Positions 27,130-40,692 are shown, counted from the first letter of the stretch. The stretch: 64,000 nucleotides of DNA from Eriocheir sinensis (GCF_024679095.1 NC_066516.1:24409718-24473717), one strand, 5' to 3'. Translations and numbers: made by a program. Notes: generated by a model not told the origin, from the sequence alone.

Positions 27130-28365
27130 TCCATTTCCCCGTGTTTATTTTCCTGAATTTACAAGAGGCGGAGAAGCACGTAAATTAGTTTAGCGTCAGG
27201 GACCCAGATCGATCACCAGACTTTGGTTCGTGCCGTTGCTTAACGTTTTCGCAGTGTGGTTGCTTCCCGTCCGACGTGAAGCACATTCAGAACGGGCTGT
27301 TGTTATTCAGAGAGTGAGGTGATGAGTACGGAGGAAAGAACTTAATGAATGAAAAAATGAGTTGAAGATGGCGTGACGTCATTATGTAATATGAATCTGA
27401 GGCGTGAAGGAAGTATCCACGGGAAGTTATGGTCACGGATTGCGTCACGCGCCAACAAGTGCTGGGGTTGACGCCTGCCGCCGGCCACTGTTGAGGACTC
27501 AGTGAGAACACATGAAGAACATTTTCTGGCAAAAAATCACTAAACAAATGAGAAAAGTGACTGAAACATGAGCAAATACATAATTCAATCAATCTTATCT
27601 ATTATATTAGCAATGTTCTGTGCCTCCAATCATTATTTCTGATGTCGGATAAATCTTCACGGTGAGTCACTGCCGAGTAAATTCAGAAAATGATAAAGTA
27701 AATTCAGCAAGGCCGCCGGCGCCGCTTCCATCCCGGTAATTAAGGCTGTGTTACCCGCTCCTCTCAATAATAAGCCGCCGCTGCAAGACCCGACGCTGCC
27801 AGCACTGAGGGGTAGGTACCGAGGCGACGCCGCAGGGAGCCGGGAACACTCAGATATTTTACAGTGGCGGATATTTTTCAGCTTGAATTATTATCCAATT
27901 ATTGCGCTGCGCTCCGGAATTCACAACCACTTGATGCTTGATGTCATTTGCTGGCTGGTTTTTATAACGGATTCCACGTAACTGGCGGCGTGGTGCGGAC
28001 AGCGTAACGGGTCTGTTTGCCTTAATTGGACAGACCACAGTCACGGCGCTGTTGTGGTCTGTGTGTAGGACATTCCCCCAAATTATTCCCCCCGTTAATA
28101 TTTGACATTTTACATTTTCACCATAAGATTTTCTTCCCTTCTAATTTACTTATGACCAATTTTCGAACCAAATGCTCTTTGGGTCCTGGAGAGAACAAAG
28201 TCGCGAGTCTTGGCTGAAGAACGGGCGTTGACTAAGCATCCTGAGCCAACGTGCAGTGCTTCATAACTCTCCGCCGAACGTAAAGTAGCTTTGGGGGGCG
28301 ATGACCCCCACAGGGAAGACCAGTGCATCGCTCACTACTTTCTCATGTCGGGAATGGGCTGCACT
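27130..28365. other. no gene recognised
   Basis: Ordinary sequence without a supported exon, tandem repeat or element end. Confidence 0.35.
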
Positions 28366-28368
28366 CAC

Positions 28369-28464
28369 CTTAAATCGACATCCCACTGAGACGGGCCGGC
28401 ACCCGACGTCTGGGTCTGCTGCGCCGCTGCGAGGGTGTCGAGGGCGCCACCTGGTGATGGAGAG
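28369..28464 (-). CDS. candidate internal exon, unrecognised
   Basis: On the minus strand a 96 bp segment lies between an acceptor-like CATCCTGACGCAG and a perfect donor TTTAAG|GTGAGT. One base plus 31 codons plus two bases are open. The peptide begins SPSPGGALDTLAAAQQ and ends SGAGPSQWDVDL. GAC, CTC, ACC and CAG codons dominate, while the same frame upstream of the acceptor has stops. The Ser/Gln/Gly-rich composition with a short WDVDL end looks like a linker in a regulatory protein, but I cannot name it. Its two-base end phase does not join the minus-strand frame at 24136, so it is probably from a different transcript. Confidence 0.4.
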
Positions 28465-29979
28465 CTGCGTCAGGATGAGCTGGCCATTTACGTCTGGCGT
28501 TATTTGTCATCTGCAAGGATTTTCATTATTTCTTCCTGCTTTATTTTTCTTTCTTTCTCGCTCTTGCATTCAATTTATATATCTTTCTTTCGACCGGAGA
28601 TGACACGATGAAGATTCTTGATACAAAGGGCGAAGATCGAGTCTTCTCTGGGACTTGCATTATACATTTTCGGTTCTCCTTGCGGCGGCAGTGGTTTGAC
28701 TGCACTCCGCTGTAATGACGTAAACGATATATTGACAGAAGGGTAATGGTGCAAAAGAGACATCTGGAGAGGGCAGAAAGGGGACAGATGTGAGACATGG
28801 CAATTATTTGTAACGTAGTTCAGATGATTGACTTTTCCAAGCCGGGATGCTCGTCACTGATGAACTTAGATTGCATGACATAACGTGGATGTTGTGGAGG
28901 AGGTAACATGGATCAGATTGCTTTACTACAAATTGTGGGGAAGGTTTGTGAAAGAGAATTTTCATCTGTGATTTACTGTGTGTAAAAAATAAAGAAAAGA
29001 TTTATTATAAGGAACAGATGAGTAAATCATGTTTAAAAGAAAACGGTGAGTTTGAACTTTACTTGTCTGTCATGGGCCTTAACACTAACACTGATATTAA
29101 AGTTGTGTCGAAAGTGTTGTCCTTAACACAGTTTCTTTTCTCATTTACAGGTGAGTGTTGATTCTTGTTGCTTCGTTGAGGGACCCTAAGACAGTGCAGG
29201 TAAGCTGTGGGTTATAAATACTGAGATTATTTATCTGTCGACGTGTGACAGAGAAAGAGTCATATATTTTCTGTCCGCGTTGTTGTGATTGTAGCCTCGC
29301 TGAGGTGGGAGGCTGAGGCAGCAGTGGAGTGGCTGGCGGGCGGGTGGGTGGGCGAGGGGGCAGATGAGGGATTTTTGGGAGGCCTCCTTCAAACTGTGCC
29401 GACTCAGCATCCGGCGATCGTTCCTAGACCTCTTTCCCACCATGTGCAACTCTTTCACATCAAAGTTTCGCACCCAAGACCTCGTGTACCTTGAGTCGCT
29501 GGGTTGTCGTGGCCCAGAGTCGGCACAGTGTGAACCGGGCCTTCGGTTTAGGTAGGTTGGGACAGGCACTTTTTATACGTGTGAATGTTGCGAATATTGC
29601 TGCCGTTGAAGAATATCTAACGCGGATTAACCCTACTCCAGAACAACTGAAATGAAAATGATGATACGCGCGAGGCTGTATCAAGTAGGATGCTTATAAT
29701 CTCAGTTCAGCGTGATGGATTTGCTTCGCCGGATACATTAACATATTTCTATAACCTACACTGTAATGAGAAGGTTGAATACTCTCCCAGCGGCAGCCAT
29801 GTAAATGCAGCAACAAACATAGTACGTAACCGATACCGCCAAAGGGAAGCGCCAGTCCATTGCTGCTCAAAGTTAATCTTGTTCTTTTATTTTGTGAGTC
29901 GATTTCGCTCATTACCGACGAAGGCTGAAAGCATATCAAAGGATTATTTTGGGAATATACGTATAGCGCTTCTCTTTAA

Positions 29980-29980
<1 letters not shown>
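28465..29980. other. no gene recognised
   Basis: About 1.5 kb. A 49 bp segment at 29151-29199 has acceptor (TTTCTTTTCTCATTTACAG) and donor (GTGCAG|GTAAGC) but stops in all frames, so at best a non-coding exon. Nothing else supported. Confidence 0.35.
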
Positions 29981-30071
<91 letters not shown>

Positions 30072-30088
30072 ACACACACACACACACG
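29981..30088. repeat. (CT)n(CA)n compound microsatellite
   Basis: 19 bp CT followed by about 88 bp CA with one ATAC interruption. Confidence 0.97.
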
Positions 30089-30540
30089 CACTATTCAGAC
30101 GACTAACTTGCCCTGTTGATCGTAAATTTGTCGGTGTCTACATGTGGGTTGCCTCCTCCTAAGCCGTGTTAATCCAGCCGAGTTGAGGCGCCAGCTGCTT
30201 CGTCCCTTCCCCTGCCCCTCTCCCCCCTTCCTCCCGGCTGGTTATCGGGTGGTAGCGTTCTGCCTGCTGATATTGGGTGTCGGGAAGGGCGTGCGTGGGT
30301 GGGGTGCGGAAGTGTGACTCACCCGCCGCCGCTCTCCTGTCCCCCCTAACCCAACACCTGGTGAAGGGTTGATGTGCGCCACTCTCTTCGCCCTTCCTCC
30401 CTCTCTCCCCTTGTTCACCTCCTTCTCCTCCTCCTCCATGCATAATTGTCTCCCGTCCTCACTATAGATATTTATTTTTTGCCTTGTGTACCTGCTTTTA
30501 TTCTAAATTCGTAACCTATATTCCTTTCACCAGTTATTTG
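30089..30540. other. no gene recognised
   Basis: Ordinary to C/T-rich sequence, no supported exon. Confidence 0.35.
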
Positions 30541-30544
30541 GGTC

Positions 30545-31080
30545 TTGCGCCTTTCAGTTTCTTTTATTATTATTTTTTTATATCTATACCTCCATCTGTC
30601 CATCTCTCTCCCCTTTCAGTATTTTCTCTTTCGTAACTGGTATTCCATTTCACCAATTCTTTGTTTTTCTCTTATTTCTTCAGTTTGTTTTTTTATTTAT
30701 CTCAAACCTTGTATTCCTCTCTTCATTCTTCTGTTTTTTCCCGTTTTATCTATCTATCTGTTCACCTTTCCCCGCATTCTATATTTTTTTCTTTGCCTCT
30801 TTTGTTTGTCCTCCAGTTCCTCATTCCAAATATCACTTCTTTTGATTTTCCTCCACGCAAGTTTCTCTTCATCCCGCGAACGTTTCTTCCTCAGCATCCT
30901 TCTTATCACCCACATTTCCGCTCTCATGCATACGCTTAGTACCCACGAGGCGCCTTTATCACAATTTCAACACCTCACATCTAGTCCTTTCATCCTTCAC
31001 GTTTCTCCTCATCCTACAAACGCCTCTCCCTCATTTCCTCTCCCCTCTCCTCTTCCCTCTTAGCTCTCTCTCTCTCCTCT
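30545..31080. repeat. T/C-rich stretch, source of the islands inside the next CT array
   Basis: About 535 bp of pyrimidine-rich sequence. Segments 30796-30842 and 30990-31028 recur at 31232-31278 and 31422-31458. Leu/Phe/Ser-rich frames across it look compositional. Confidence 0.7.
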
Positions 31081-31148
31081 ATCCCCTATCTCCTAATCTA
31101 CTACAGGGGCAGGGGGGGAGATGGCGTGCGTGATGGGACCCTGGAGAT

Positions 31149-31739
<591 letters not shown>

Positions 31740-32755
31740 TCAGTTGTTGTTGGTGCCCTCCTTCATGTCAAAGGAAAGAAGAAAGGTGCTGGGAGTCAAA
31801 GGGAGCACTGGTTTGATGTTATAGTCTAGTCCGTTCCTGGTGAAGTCAAAGCGAGCGCAGGTTGGATATCATAGTAGGGTCCGTTGCTGGCGTTGGTAAT
31901 CCTTCTGCGGTTCTAATGAATAAATGGATAGTCTCGCGTGTTGGTGGGATTCAGGTGCCTCTGATGTGCTTGTTCGTGGTAGAGAAAGCTCGGTCCGTGG
32001 CAGGGAGAGGAGAGGCGGGGGAGTGAATGCCCAGGTTTTTAACAATAGCTTAGTTTCAAATATCTGTGTTTCCCTCTCTTTCCTTTTTGTATATATTTTC
32101 CATCAGCAGTCTTCAATATCTCTTTTTTCCTTCGTTCTCCTCAATATCTCTAATTTTCTCTTTGTTCTCTTTCTCTTCATCTTTTTCCCTTTTGTGTTTC
32201 CTTTTTTTCTCCGTTTGTCCTTTATTGATAGTCATACGCCAAGCTCATCCTCACCCTCCTCACACCCTCACCTTGCCAACACACCCACGCTCTCACCTTG
32301 CCAACACACTCATGCCTTACTCACACCCTCACCCTTACCCTCCTCACACCCTCACCCTACCAGCACTCAAGCCGCAAGACCTCGTGTAACAGACCCGCAT
32401 TTTTTTCCTGATCCCAAGACTCTGAGGCTTCGAAGTGAACCCAAGTCATTTCAGGAGCGAATGGAGCATGAGAGTGGCCGCCGCGGGTAATGTGAGTCTC
32501 GCCAGGCCTCGCTCTTGCCCAGGAGGTTTAGGGGAGGCCAACGCTACCAGATTGTTGCACTCGGCATTTTGCATTTGTCGGTTTTAGACCCAAAAGCAGT
32601 CGTACTCACAGAGGTAACGATAGGAATTTATAGTTTTCGTTACAGTCGTTCCCCATTGATGCCTTTCTGCAATAATTATAGTAACAGTAATAGTTTATGG
32701 GTCAGAAACTGGAAAATATACGAGCTGAGTACGATGTTCTGGTAACGCTGGAGGT
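31740..32755. other. no gene recognised; TC-rich patches
   Basis: Includes a T/C-rich stretch 32060-32240 and a loose CTCACCCTCCTCACACC repeat at 32240-32360. No exon supported. Confidence 0.35.
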
Positions 32756-32759
32756 GGCC

Positions 32760-33115
32760 TGTTGTCCTCCATGGCTGCTATACAGTAAACCATGATCTTG
32801 CAGTAACCTACAGTAGCAGTCATTTTCGTCTGCTATCTTCCTGCTTTCCCACCTGCTTATTGTGCTCTTGGCCGCCACAGTCACGTCAGGATTCACGTCT
32901 GCTGTCTGCCTGCTCACCTAGCGGCTTGTTCCCTTGGCCGCTACAGTAACCCTCGACGTTCTTGTCTGCTATTTTCCTGCTTTCTCGCCTGCTTGTCCTC
33001 TTGGCCACCACAGTCACGTCAGGATTCACGTCTTCTGTCTCCTCGCCTGACAGCTTGTTCAATGTTCTTGTTTGCTGCCTGCTTGTCTGCCTGCCTGCTT
33101 GACTGCCCGCCATGG
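32760..33115. repeat. degenerate tandem repeat, about 133 bp unit
   Basis: ACAGTCACGTCAGGATTCAC occurs at 32877 and 33010, and CTGCTATTTTCCTGCTTTC-like segments precede each. About two and a half copies. Confidence 0.8.
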
Positions 33116-33352
33116 CTGCTTCGTGCCTGCTGGAGCCACTTGAATTTCTTTCTCTTCAGGAAGTTTGCTTCCTTTCTTAAAGAATTCCGCTCTGAAGGAG
33201 TTTATTTTTCGGCTCGGGGTCGCTTCGAATTTACTCTCCAATAAATACCTATTTCCTCTCTGAGATGCCAGCGAAGCCTTAATTTATATCGTCCGTTTAT
33301 CCTCCCCGCTGCTTACACGGTAAAACTAACGCACAGCCACCCGTGTGTCTCT

Positions 33353-33422
33353 ATGGCTGCCGCAGTGACTACTAGCGAAAAAGACGAAAAAGAATATTCC
33401 TTACTGCCAACATTAGGATCCG
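33353..33422 (+). CDS. candidate first coding exon, unrecognised
   Basis: ATGGCT in good context opens 23 codons plus one base and ends at a perfect donor, GGATCCG|GTGAGT. The peptide MAAAVTTSEKDEKEYSLLPT then LGS is hydrophilic and acidic like many cytosolic N-termini. The sequence after the donor changes to GGTTAG-rich DNA typical of an intron. The one-base overhang is in phase with the candidate exons at 37207 and 38513 (both start with two bases of a codon), but that has a one-in-three chance for each. I do not recognise the protein. Confidence 0.4.
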
Positions 33423-33423
33423 G

Positions 33424-33610
33424 TGAGTTAGGTTAGCTTAGGTGGTGTTTGGTTTCTGGTTGTTTTTGGTGAGGCTAGGTAAAGTTGTTTGGCTTGGTTA
33501 GGTTAGCATCGGTAGTCAGGTTTAATTGAATCGGGTTTCATTAGGTTAGGTTGGGTAGGCAGACCTTTGAGAGGCTAGACTGGGTTATGTAGGGTTAGGT
33601 TGATCTCTTT
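33424..33610. repeat. scattered GGTTAG (TTAGG-type) motifs
   Basis: GTTAGGTTAG, GGTTAGGTTAGC and TTAGGTTAGGTTGGG strings, degenerate, following the donor at 33423. The orientation is opposite to the array at 11285. Confidence 0.7.
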
Positions 33611-33734
33611 AGGAAAGGTTTCGTTAGAGCAGACAGCAGACGGCAAGGCGAAGAACACTTACTTCAGCGAGAGAGGTTTGGAAAATTCCTTTGTCATGCA
33701 GTTAACTAGAAACGAATGAAGAAAACGATGAAGA

Positions 33735-34045
33735 TATTATTTTAGGTAAGGTAGGGTTTGGAAGGGTAAGAGGGGGTGAGGTGGTAATATTATTTTAGGT
33801 AAGGCAGGGTTTGGTAGGATAAGAGAGGGTGGGGTGATGATCGTTTTATTTTAGATAAGGTAGAGTTTTGAGGGGTAAGAGATAATAGAGTGATATAGTA
33901 TTTCAGGCAAGGTAGGGTTTGGTAGGGTAAGAGATGGTAGGGTGATGGTCATATTGTTTTAAGTAAGGTAGGGTAAGAGATGGTGGGATAATATGAGAGA
34001 TGGCGGAGTGGTGGTGTCATTTTAGGTAAGGTACGGTTTAATTTC
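33735..34045. repeat. tandem repeat, about 54 bp unit, six copies
   Basis: TTTTAGGTAAGGTAGGG-type starts at 33739, 33791, 33847, 33899, 33953 and 34017, each followed by GTTTGG and GGTAAGAGA-like parts. Confidence 0.88.
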
Positions 34046-34700
34046 GAGTAGCGGGCTTTTTCTTTATTGTTGTTTCCCTTTTTTGTGCCCTTGTGCCGTC
34101 TCCTTTGCTGTAAAAAAAAATAATAGGGTAAGAAATGGTAGGAGGGCGAGGGAACGTCCATGAAGCTCGACTACCAGGAGCGTGGGGAGAAAAGTATGGC
34201 GGCCCCGTTAATTAAGAAAGTGTACCTGGGAGGCTTACCAACACTGATCCCTTTCCCGCGGCAAACTTGCGGGGAACTCTAACCGAAGCTGAGGCAAGAT
34301 ATAATGGTGAAGTTGCTGTTGGTGGCGATGGTGGCGATGGTGGCGATGGTGGTGGTGGTGGTGGTTTAGATACATGGGTTTTTTTGGTTTATTCTTTATT
34401 TTGGCGTTGAGAGAGAGGCGTTGTAAAAAAAAAGGAAAAAAGGGTGGTGTGTTGTAGTGGTGATGGAGTGTGTTGCGGCCGGAAGTGGTGGTCGTAGTGG
34501 TCGTTTCTGTGGTCGTTTTGATGCCGGGTATTGGGATAGCTGTCATAGAGGTTTAAGCTATGTACGTATGTGCGTATGTATGTATATTTACTGTATACAC
34601 TCGCGGGTCCCTTGTCCCTCCCTGTTCACTGGAGGTAGACAGTGCTTCCTCCAACCGTCTGTCTATCTGTCTATCTCTCTGTCTTTCTCTTTCTCCCAAG
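34046..34700. other. no gene recognised; short (GGT)n patches
   Basis: Includes GGTGGCGATGG repeats at 34320-34365. No exon supported. Confidence 0.4.
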
Positions 34701-34705
34701 GTAAG

Positions 34706-35880
<1,175 letters not shown>

Positions 35881-35883
35881 GCA

Positions 35884-35962
35884 AGGCAGGGGAGGGCAGA
35901 CAGGGGCAGGGGCAGGGCAGGGGCAGGGGCATGGCAGGGGCAGGGGCAGGGCAGGGCAGGGG
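35884..35962. repeat. (GGGGCA)n G-rich minisatellite
   Basis: About 13 units of GGGGCA/GGGCA with one CATGG variant. Runs of G on one strand could form G-quadruplexes. Confidence 0.93.
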
Positions 35963-36074
35963 AAAACGGACCTCATTCCTTCATTTATTTCCGCCTCGCC
36001 TTGAGTAGTCTCTTGAGAGGCGCAGGTGTGGAGTGTTTGCTCAGCTCCGGCCTCCCGAGGGCGTTGCAGCATCC

Positions 36075-36078
<4 letters not shown>

Positions 36079-36111
<33 letters not shown>

Positions 36112-36128
36112 CCCCCCCCTCCACCCCC
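36079..36128. repeat. (CT)n followed by C-rich tract
   Basis: CT run 36079-36109 followed by CCGCCCCCCCTCCACCCCCC. Confidence 0.95.
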
Positions 36129-36684
36129 CAGTGCAGTTGTTTTGCCGGAGTTGTTTTCTAGGCCTCGATGTGATGGATTTAGGTGTGTTGACGTGTTTCC
36201 TGGGCCGTTATTTTCTCCGACTGGAACAAAGCATCGTCGCGCGGTGAAGATGAGGCGCAATCCCCCACCATGAAATAAATCCGCAGCATCTTTTATCTTG
36301 TTATTGCACTAAAGAACAAACTTGATCTTCTTATGCTGTGTGCGTGTTAAAAAATAGTCTCAGGCATCATGGTTTCACTTTCCCATATTCATCTCTGCCT
36401 TCTCTCTGTCTTGATGAGAGTGATATTCTGCTAGTCCCTTGCGATGCGCGGGGAAGAAGCGGCATGGCTCAGGCGGGTGATTGTTTTCTGATGCTTCACG
36501 TGTTCCAATATATCCGGGTGAGCAAATCCTGTTCACACACACGCCTCACTCTTATTTCTATGCATTCATATTACCACTGCAAGTTTTCTTTGGTTCTGAT
36601 GTGATGCTTTTGCAGCCGAGAGTGTATGTAAGTCTTTTTGTAAGTCAGAATGTCTTGAGCGGGCAGTTTCATGGTCTCATACTT

Positions 36685-36902
36685 GGGCCCCTATTCTCAG
36701 ACGCTTTCAATTCTCACACCAAATTCTCCTACGGCCACAAAGGAGAAAGGTCGGGTTCTCATTTCCACATTTATGATGCAGAGGCCTTGTCAGACTATCA
36801 CTAGGCTCATAAAAATACCCATGGAAACACCCACGACCTCTTTACTAAAGCCTTGCTGAATCTGGGTGTGTAAGCCCCAAAATGTTTGAGAATATTGACC
36901 AT
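36685..36902 (+). mobile_element. inverted-repeat element family 1, copy F, near full length
   Basis: 5' end GGGCCCCTATTCTCAGACGC; 3' end AAAATGTTTGAGAATATTGACC, whose complement GGTCAATATTCTCAAAC mirrors the 5' end. About 215 bp, non-coding. Best copy for defining the ends together with copy G. Confidence 0.88.
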
Positions 36903-37158
36903 AGAAGAACAATGGATTAGCGCTCGGAGGGTGCCGCTGAAGTAGTAGTTTGTGTTCAGACAAGTGTATAGGCTTGTACTGTTTGTTCATCGTCTCGGCT
37001 GCAGCTTGTTAGGGCTCGTGCCTATCCCGGTGAGGTGGCGAAGTGTCGAAAGTGGCTGGATGAGGGGAGGGAGGCGTCGAACCGAGTTTATGGCTCCGTT
37101 GTTTGTGTGTCAGAGGTGATGGCGTTGTGGGAGGATGTCGAAAATTCCCTCCCACCCT

Positions 37159-37162
<4 letters not shown>

Positions 37163-37204
<42 letters not shown>
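37163..37204. repeat. (CT)21 abutting a splice-acceptor-like CAG
   Basis: CT run of 42 bp that ends in CTCTCAG, so the microsatellite itself would be the polypyrimidine tract of the candidate exon at 37207. Confidence 0.95.
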
Positions 37205-37206
<2 letters not shown>

Positions 37207-37209
<3 letters not shown>

Positions 37210-37425
37210 ACATCTGGTTTCTCTACTACTAAGGCTGCCTCGTCCTCCGGTGCAGCTGAGGGCGCCAAGGAAAGTGCTCACGCCCCCTTGCGCCCCGGCA
37301 CCCTCGCGACGCAGCCCACAGGAGTGTCGTGCTCGATGCTTCCGTGGGGGGCGGTGACAGCTGTTTTTTGTCCTGCTGTGAGAGAAGCAACACCCGCCGA
37401 GGCAGGACAACCAGCGAAATATTGA
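37207..37425 (+). CDS. candidate terminal exon, Ala/Ser-rich, unrecognised
   Basis: Starts right after (CT)n-CAG and is open for 72 codons after two bases completing an upstream codon, ending at TGA. The peptide starts TSGFSTTKAASSSGAAEG and ends PAEAGQPAKY. Codons are G/C-rich in third position and the segment is unlike the repeats around it. It could also end earlier at an internal donor (CTCCG|GTGCAG or GGGCG|GTGACA). No domain recognised. Confidence 0.3.
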
Positions 37426-38508
37426 GGAAAGAGTCGTGAGTGTGTGGGAAGGTGCGATGTTACGCCTTCACACAGTTGCCAAGAGTCTGACGGTGTGGTG
37501 GTGGTGGAGAGCATCAGATCCTCCTCCTCCTTTCCCTCCTCCTTTCGGGTGGCCACATGTGGATTCATGTCGCTGTTTGTTTTGGTTTCTTTTCCTCGCA
37601 GTGTTCGTTAGTTGTCATGTATAAACACCGCGAAACAGCTTTGAAGCACGTGATGTTTAGAATTCTTTTTTTTCTTTTTTTTCTGACATTATTATTTTTT
37701 CTTTTTTTTCTTTTATCCCTCGTCTTCATTAGTTTCTTATTCATGTTTTTGCTTTTTTCCTGAACGTTTTTCATGTTGTTCGTGAGAGCGGCCATCCTTC
37801 TCCCACTTCTTTTTGCCGACGTCGCTCCATCCTTTTCTATCGTCTTCCGTCTCCTCCCTTGTCCCTTCCTGGGCAGGGAAGAACAATCACCACAGCGTCC
37901 TGAGCATCCTAACAGCCCCTCCCCGCTCCCCGCCACCCTTCCTCTTCCTCCTCCTCTTTCTCGCGTCTGGCGGGCCTCGGCCATGCAGTCTGTGTTTTGC
38001 TGGCTCGGTGAGTGAGTGTTCCCACACCCGCCCGGCCCCCCGGCGCGACCCGCCACCCGCCACCCTCACACGCTTTCCTTCAGTCTTCAGTTTGAGGGTT
38101 GTGCACTATCCGCGAGCAACCACGTTGTGCTTCAGCGCGGTGGCCCCGTGATGGTTGTCAGGGCACTGGTACGGGCACGTCCACGCGTTCCTGTGTAGCT
38201 CCACTGCAGTCACCCGTCTGGGGCGGCGCCTTGCCTCGGGACACTGCAGTGGCTCCATGACATTCTTGTGTTGCGTGGCCACATCTTCAACAGTGCAGAG
38301 AAAATCGCGCGCGCGCGTGTGTGTTAGTTGATAAAGAAACAAAAAGTTGATGTAGGTGATCATCTACCAATTATGACGATTAACCACAGGCAACACTAGA
38401 TTATTGTGTGTTTTATGTTGTTGATATCAGTCAGTTAAGTATGGTGCTACCTACACGATACAACTACTGTATGTTTTTTTCGATAGCGAATGTGCATTTC
38501 TTGATATT
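37426..38508. other. no gene recognised; T-rich and C-rich patches
   Basis: T/TTC-rich stretch at 37660-37770 and C-rich stretch at 37900-38080. Apparent Pro- or Arg-rich frames follow composition. Confidence 0.35.
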
Positions 38509-38512
38509 ACCA

Positions 38513-38718
38513 GCGAGTGTTGCGTCGGTGGAGAGGCAATCACGTGGCTCGCTGTTACCTGGTGCTGGCGTGGCCTTGAAGTGGCTGCGGCAAGGGCGGG
38601 GGATGCGGGTGCCTGCTGGTGATGCTCCTCACAGCCAGGCTCCATCTGTGCCCGCGACCAGCCACACACGGCCACGGCAGGCGTCAACATCACCAAAAAC
38701 AACACGAGACGCTGCCAT
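38513..38718 (+). CDS. candidate internal exon, unrecognised
   Basis: Follows an acceptor-like TTCTTGATATTACCAG and stays open to a donor-like GCCATGG|GTATGC. The first two bases complete an upstream codon, then SVASVERQSRGSLLPG and later SQAPSVPATSHTRPRQASTS, a basic Ser/Thr/Pro-rich linker with no domain. The frame continues past the donor to TAG at 38799. The donor is mediocre and chance is a real alternative. Confidence 0.22.
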
Positions 38719-39287
38719 GGGTATGCATAAGGCGAGCGGAGATGCCTTGAACGGGGGGCGAGTCTTGTGGCAGGTTATAAACGTACATCCGGGAACTTAG
38801 TATTATAATTTTGTTAGTAACCATATATGCTTAACTTATTTTGATGTAAAAGCATAATGGCATGAGGGAGACCTAACGAAAAAATACGCTTTATTAGAAA
38901 ACGCAATATTGCTTTGTTTATATCGTACTTTTAAGGTTCTTGACAACAATTCGCATTTTAGCCTTCATTAATTATAGACACGTACATGCTAAAAACAAAT
39001 GTCGTCCTCTTTTTACTTTCATCTGGGTAACATAATTCTTATCCACCTCTTCCTACTCTGAGAAAACAAAGGCAGACAGGAGGGTGACGATTGGCAGCAG
39101 TGTAGCTCCATCCGAACGTTGGCTGCGTTACGGTGACGACACGCGCCTCGGGTTCAAAGTGGCGAAAGTCATTCCGCCTCGGAGTAATGATTTCCTGCAG
39201 CGTGGCGGCTCCGGGGGGGCGGCGGCGGTGTGACCGAGGCGCGAAAGTCATCATCCGTGCTAGTGCGTCTCTGTTACACTGTCTGCT

Positions 39288-39328
<41 letters not shown>
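39288..39328. repeat. (GT)n microsatellite
   Basis: About 19 GT units. Confidence 0.95.
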
Positions 39329-39330
<2 letters not shown>

Positions 39331-39924
39331 ATTTGTTGTTCTAGGGAGGGAGAAGAGGTGAGAGAGAGGGTGGAGGGTGGCGTGGCATGCAGGTCCGGAG
39401 AGGGTTGAAGGGGGCAGAAAGGGTCGTCTCGAGTTGCATGCACAATCAGTTTTCATCTAGAGGGCCTGTGTGGGAGGGAATCAGACGCCCTTGTGTGCCG
39501 CGGGGGAGGGACGCGGAGAGGTGCTGGCGGGGTTATCAGGACGAGGGGCGGACCGGAGCTGCAGAGACCCTATAGCAATACTTAACTCTGAAGAAGACCG
39601 ACTGAGACAAAGGACTTAAAGCCTTTAGTGAAGCGCCCTCATGCTAGGAGGCGAGGGTGCAGAAAGTGGGGGAAGGGACGAGGCTTAAAGTAAGATAAAT
39701 AGTCACAAAACAAATGTCACACTTTGGTAAGAGAAAAATAAGCCACAGAAAAAAAAAAGTCACCTTCCATTAAATACCATTACAGTTAGTGCTGCGATTT
39801 TCCTCCTGTGACTTCCCTGCGACTTTTTCCTGTAATATATTTCCCGTGACTTACTTTTTGACTTTCTGTTCGTGCGACACTTCTTTCCTGGACTCGGGAA
39901 GAGGAGGAACCATGCAGAGGTGCC

Positions 39925-40295
39925 GTGAGGAGATGCTTGAGGGTGTATGGGCGAGGCTGTGGTATGTAGTAAATCGTGCACGTCTTTATTATACAACTTT
40001 CCTCTGCCTTTCTTTCTTTGTATTTTCGATAAGGAGGTTCCATGATAAGAGGCGAGGGTGAGGGTGTATGGGGGAGGGTGTGGCATAGTAAACAGTGTAG
40101 GCCTTATTATGTAACTCTTTTCCTCTGCCTTTCTTTCTTTGTATTTTCGATAAGGAGGTTCCATGATAAGAGGCGAGGGTGAGGGTGTACGGGGGAGAGT
40201 GTGGCATAGTAAACAGTGTAGGCCTTATCATTTAAGTCTTTTCTCTGCCTTTCTTTCTTTGTATTTTCGATAAGGAGGTGCCATGTGGGGCGCCT
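39925..40295. repeat. tandem repeat, 121 bp unit, three copies
   Basis: CTGCCTTTCTTTCTTTGTAT followed by TTTCGATAAGGAGG occurs at about 40004, 40125 and 40245, and GGGTGTATGGG-like parts alternate with it. The later copies are very similar to each other. Confidence 0.92.
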
Positions 40296-40501
40296 TGAGT
40301 GTGAGGGTCTCTGGGTAGGCGGGCAGCATCGGGAAGTACACAAACAGATCATACACAGCGCTGACGGTAACTTCTCCAACATATATTAACACGACTCCCT
40401 CACCGTCTTGGAAGCGGCAACTCTCGTGTGTATAGTTTTTGTATGTAAGGCGAGTCAGGGGGAAGTGTGCCGTAAAAGGTTCCAACAAGTAGCAGCATAG
40501 C

Positions 40502-40504
<3 letters not shown>

Positions 40505-40551
<47 letters not shown>

Positions 40552-40692
40552 CCGTGAGTGAGAGTGTGTTGTCATCTCTGGCGTGGGTAAAAAATAAAGA
40601 AAGGGAGGGAGATAAAAAAAAAAAGCTGACACTGTTATGCTTCATGGAACTACGAACTCGTATAGTGGTTGTTGTTGTTGTTGTTGTTGTTG
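40505..40692. repeat. (GT)n and (GTT)n microsatellites
   Basis: GT run 40505-40545 ending in GCGCGCG, and a GTT run 40667-40692. Confidence 0.94.

Noticed and set aside
29151..29199. 49 bp exon with good acceptor and donor
   Set aside because: Stops in all three frames; only a non-coding exon would fit and nothing supports one.
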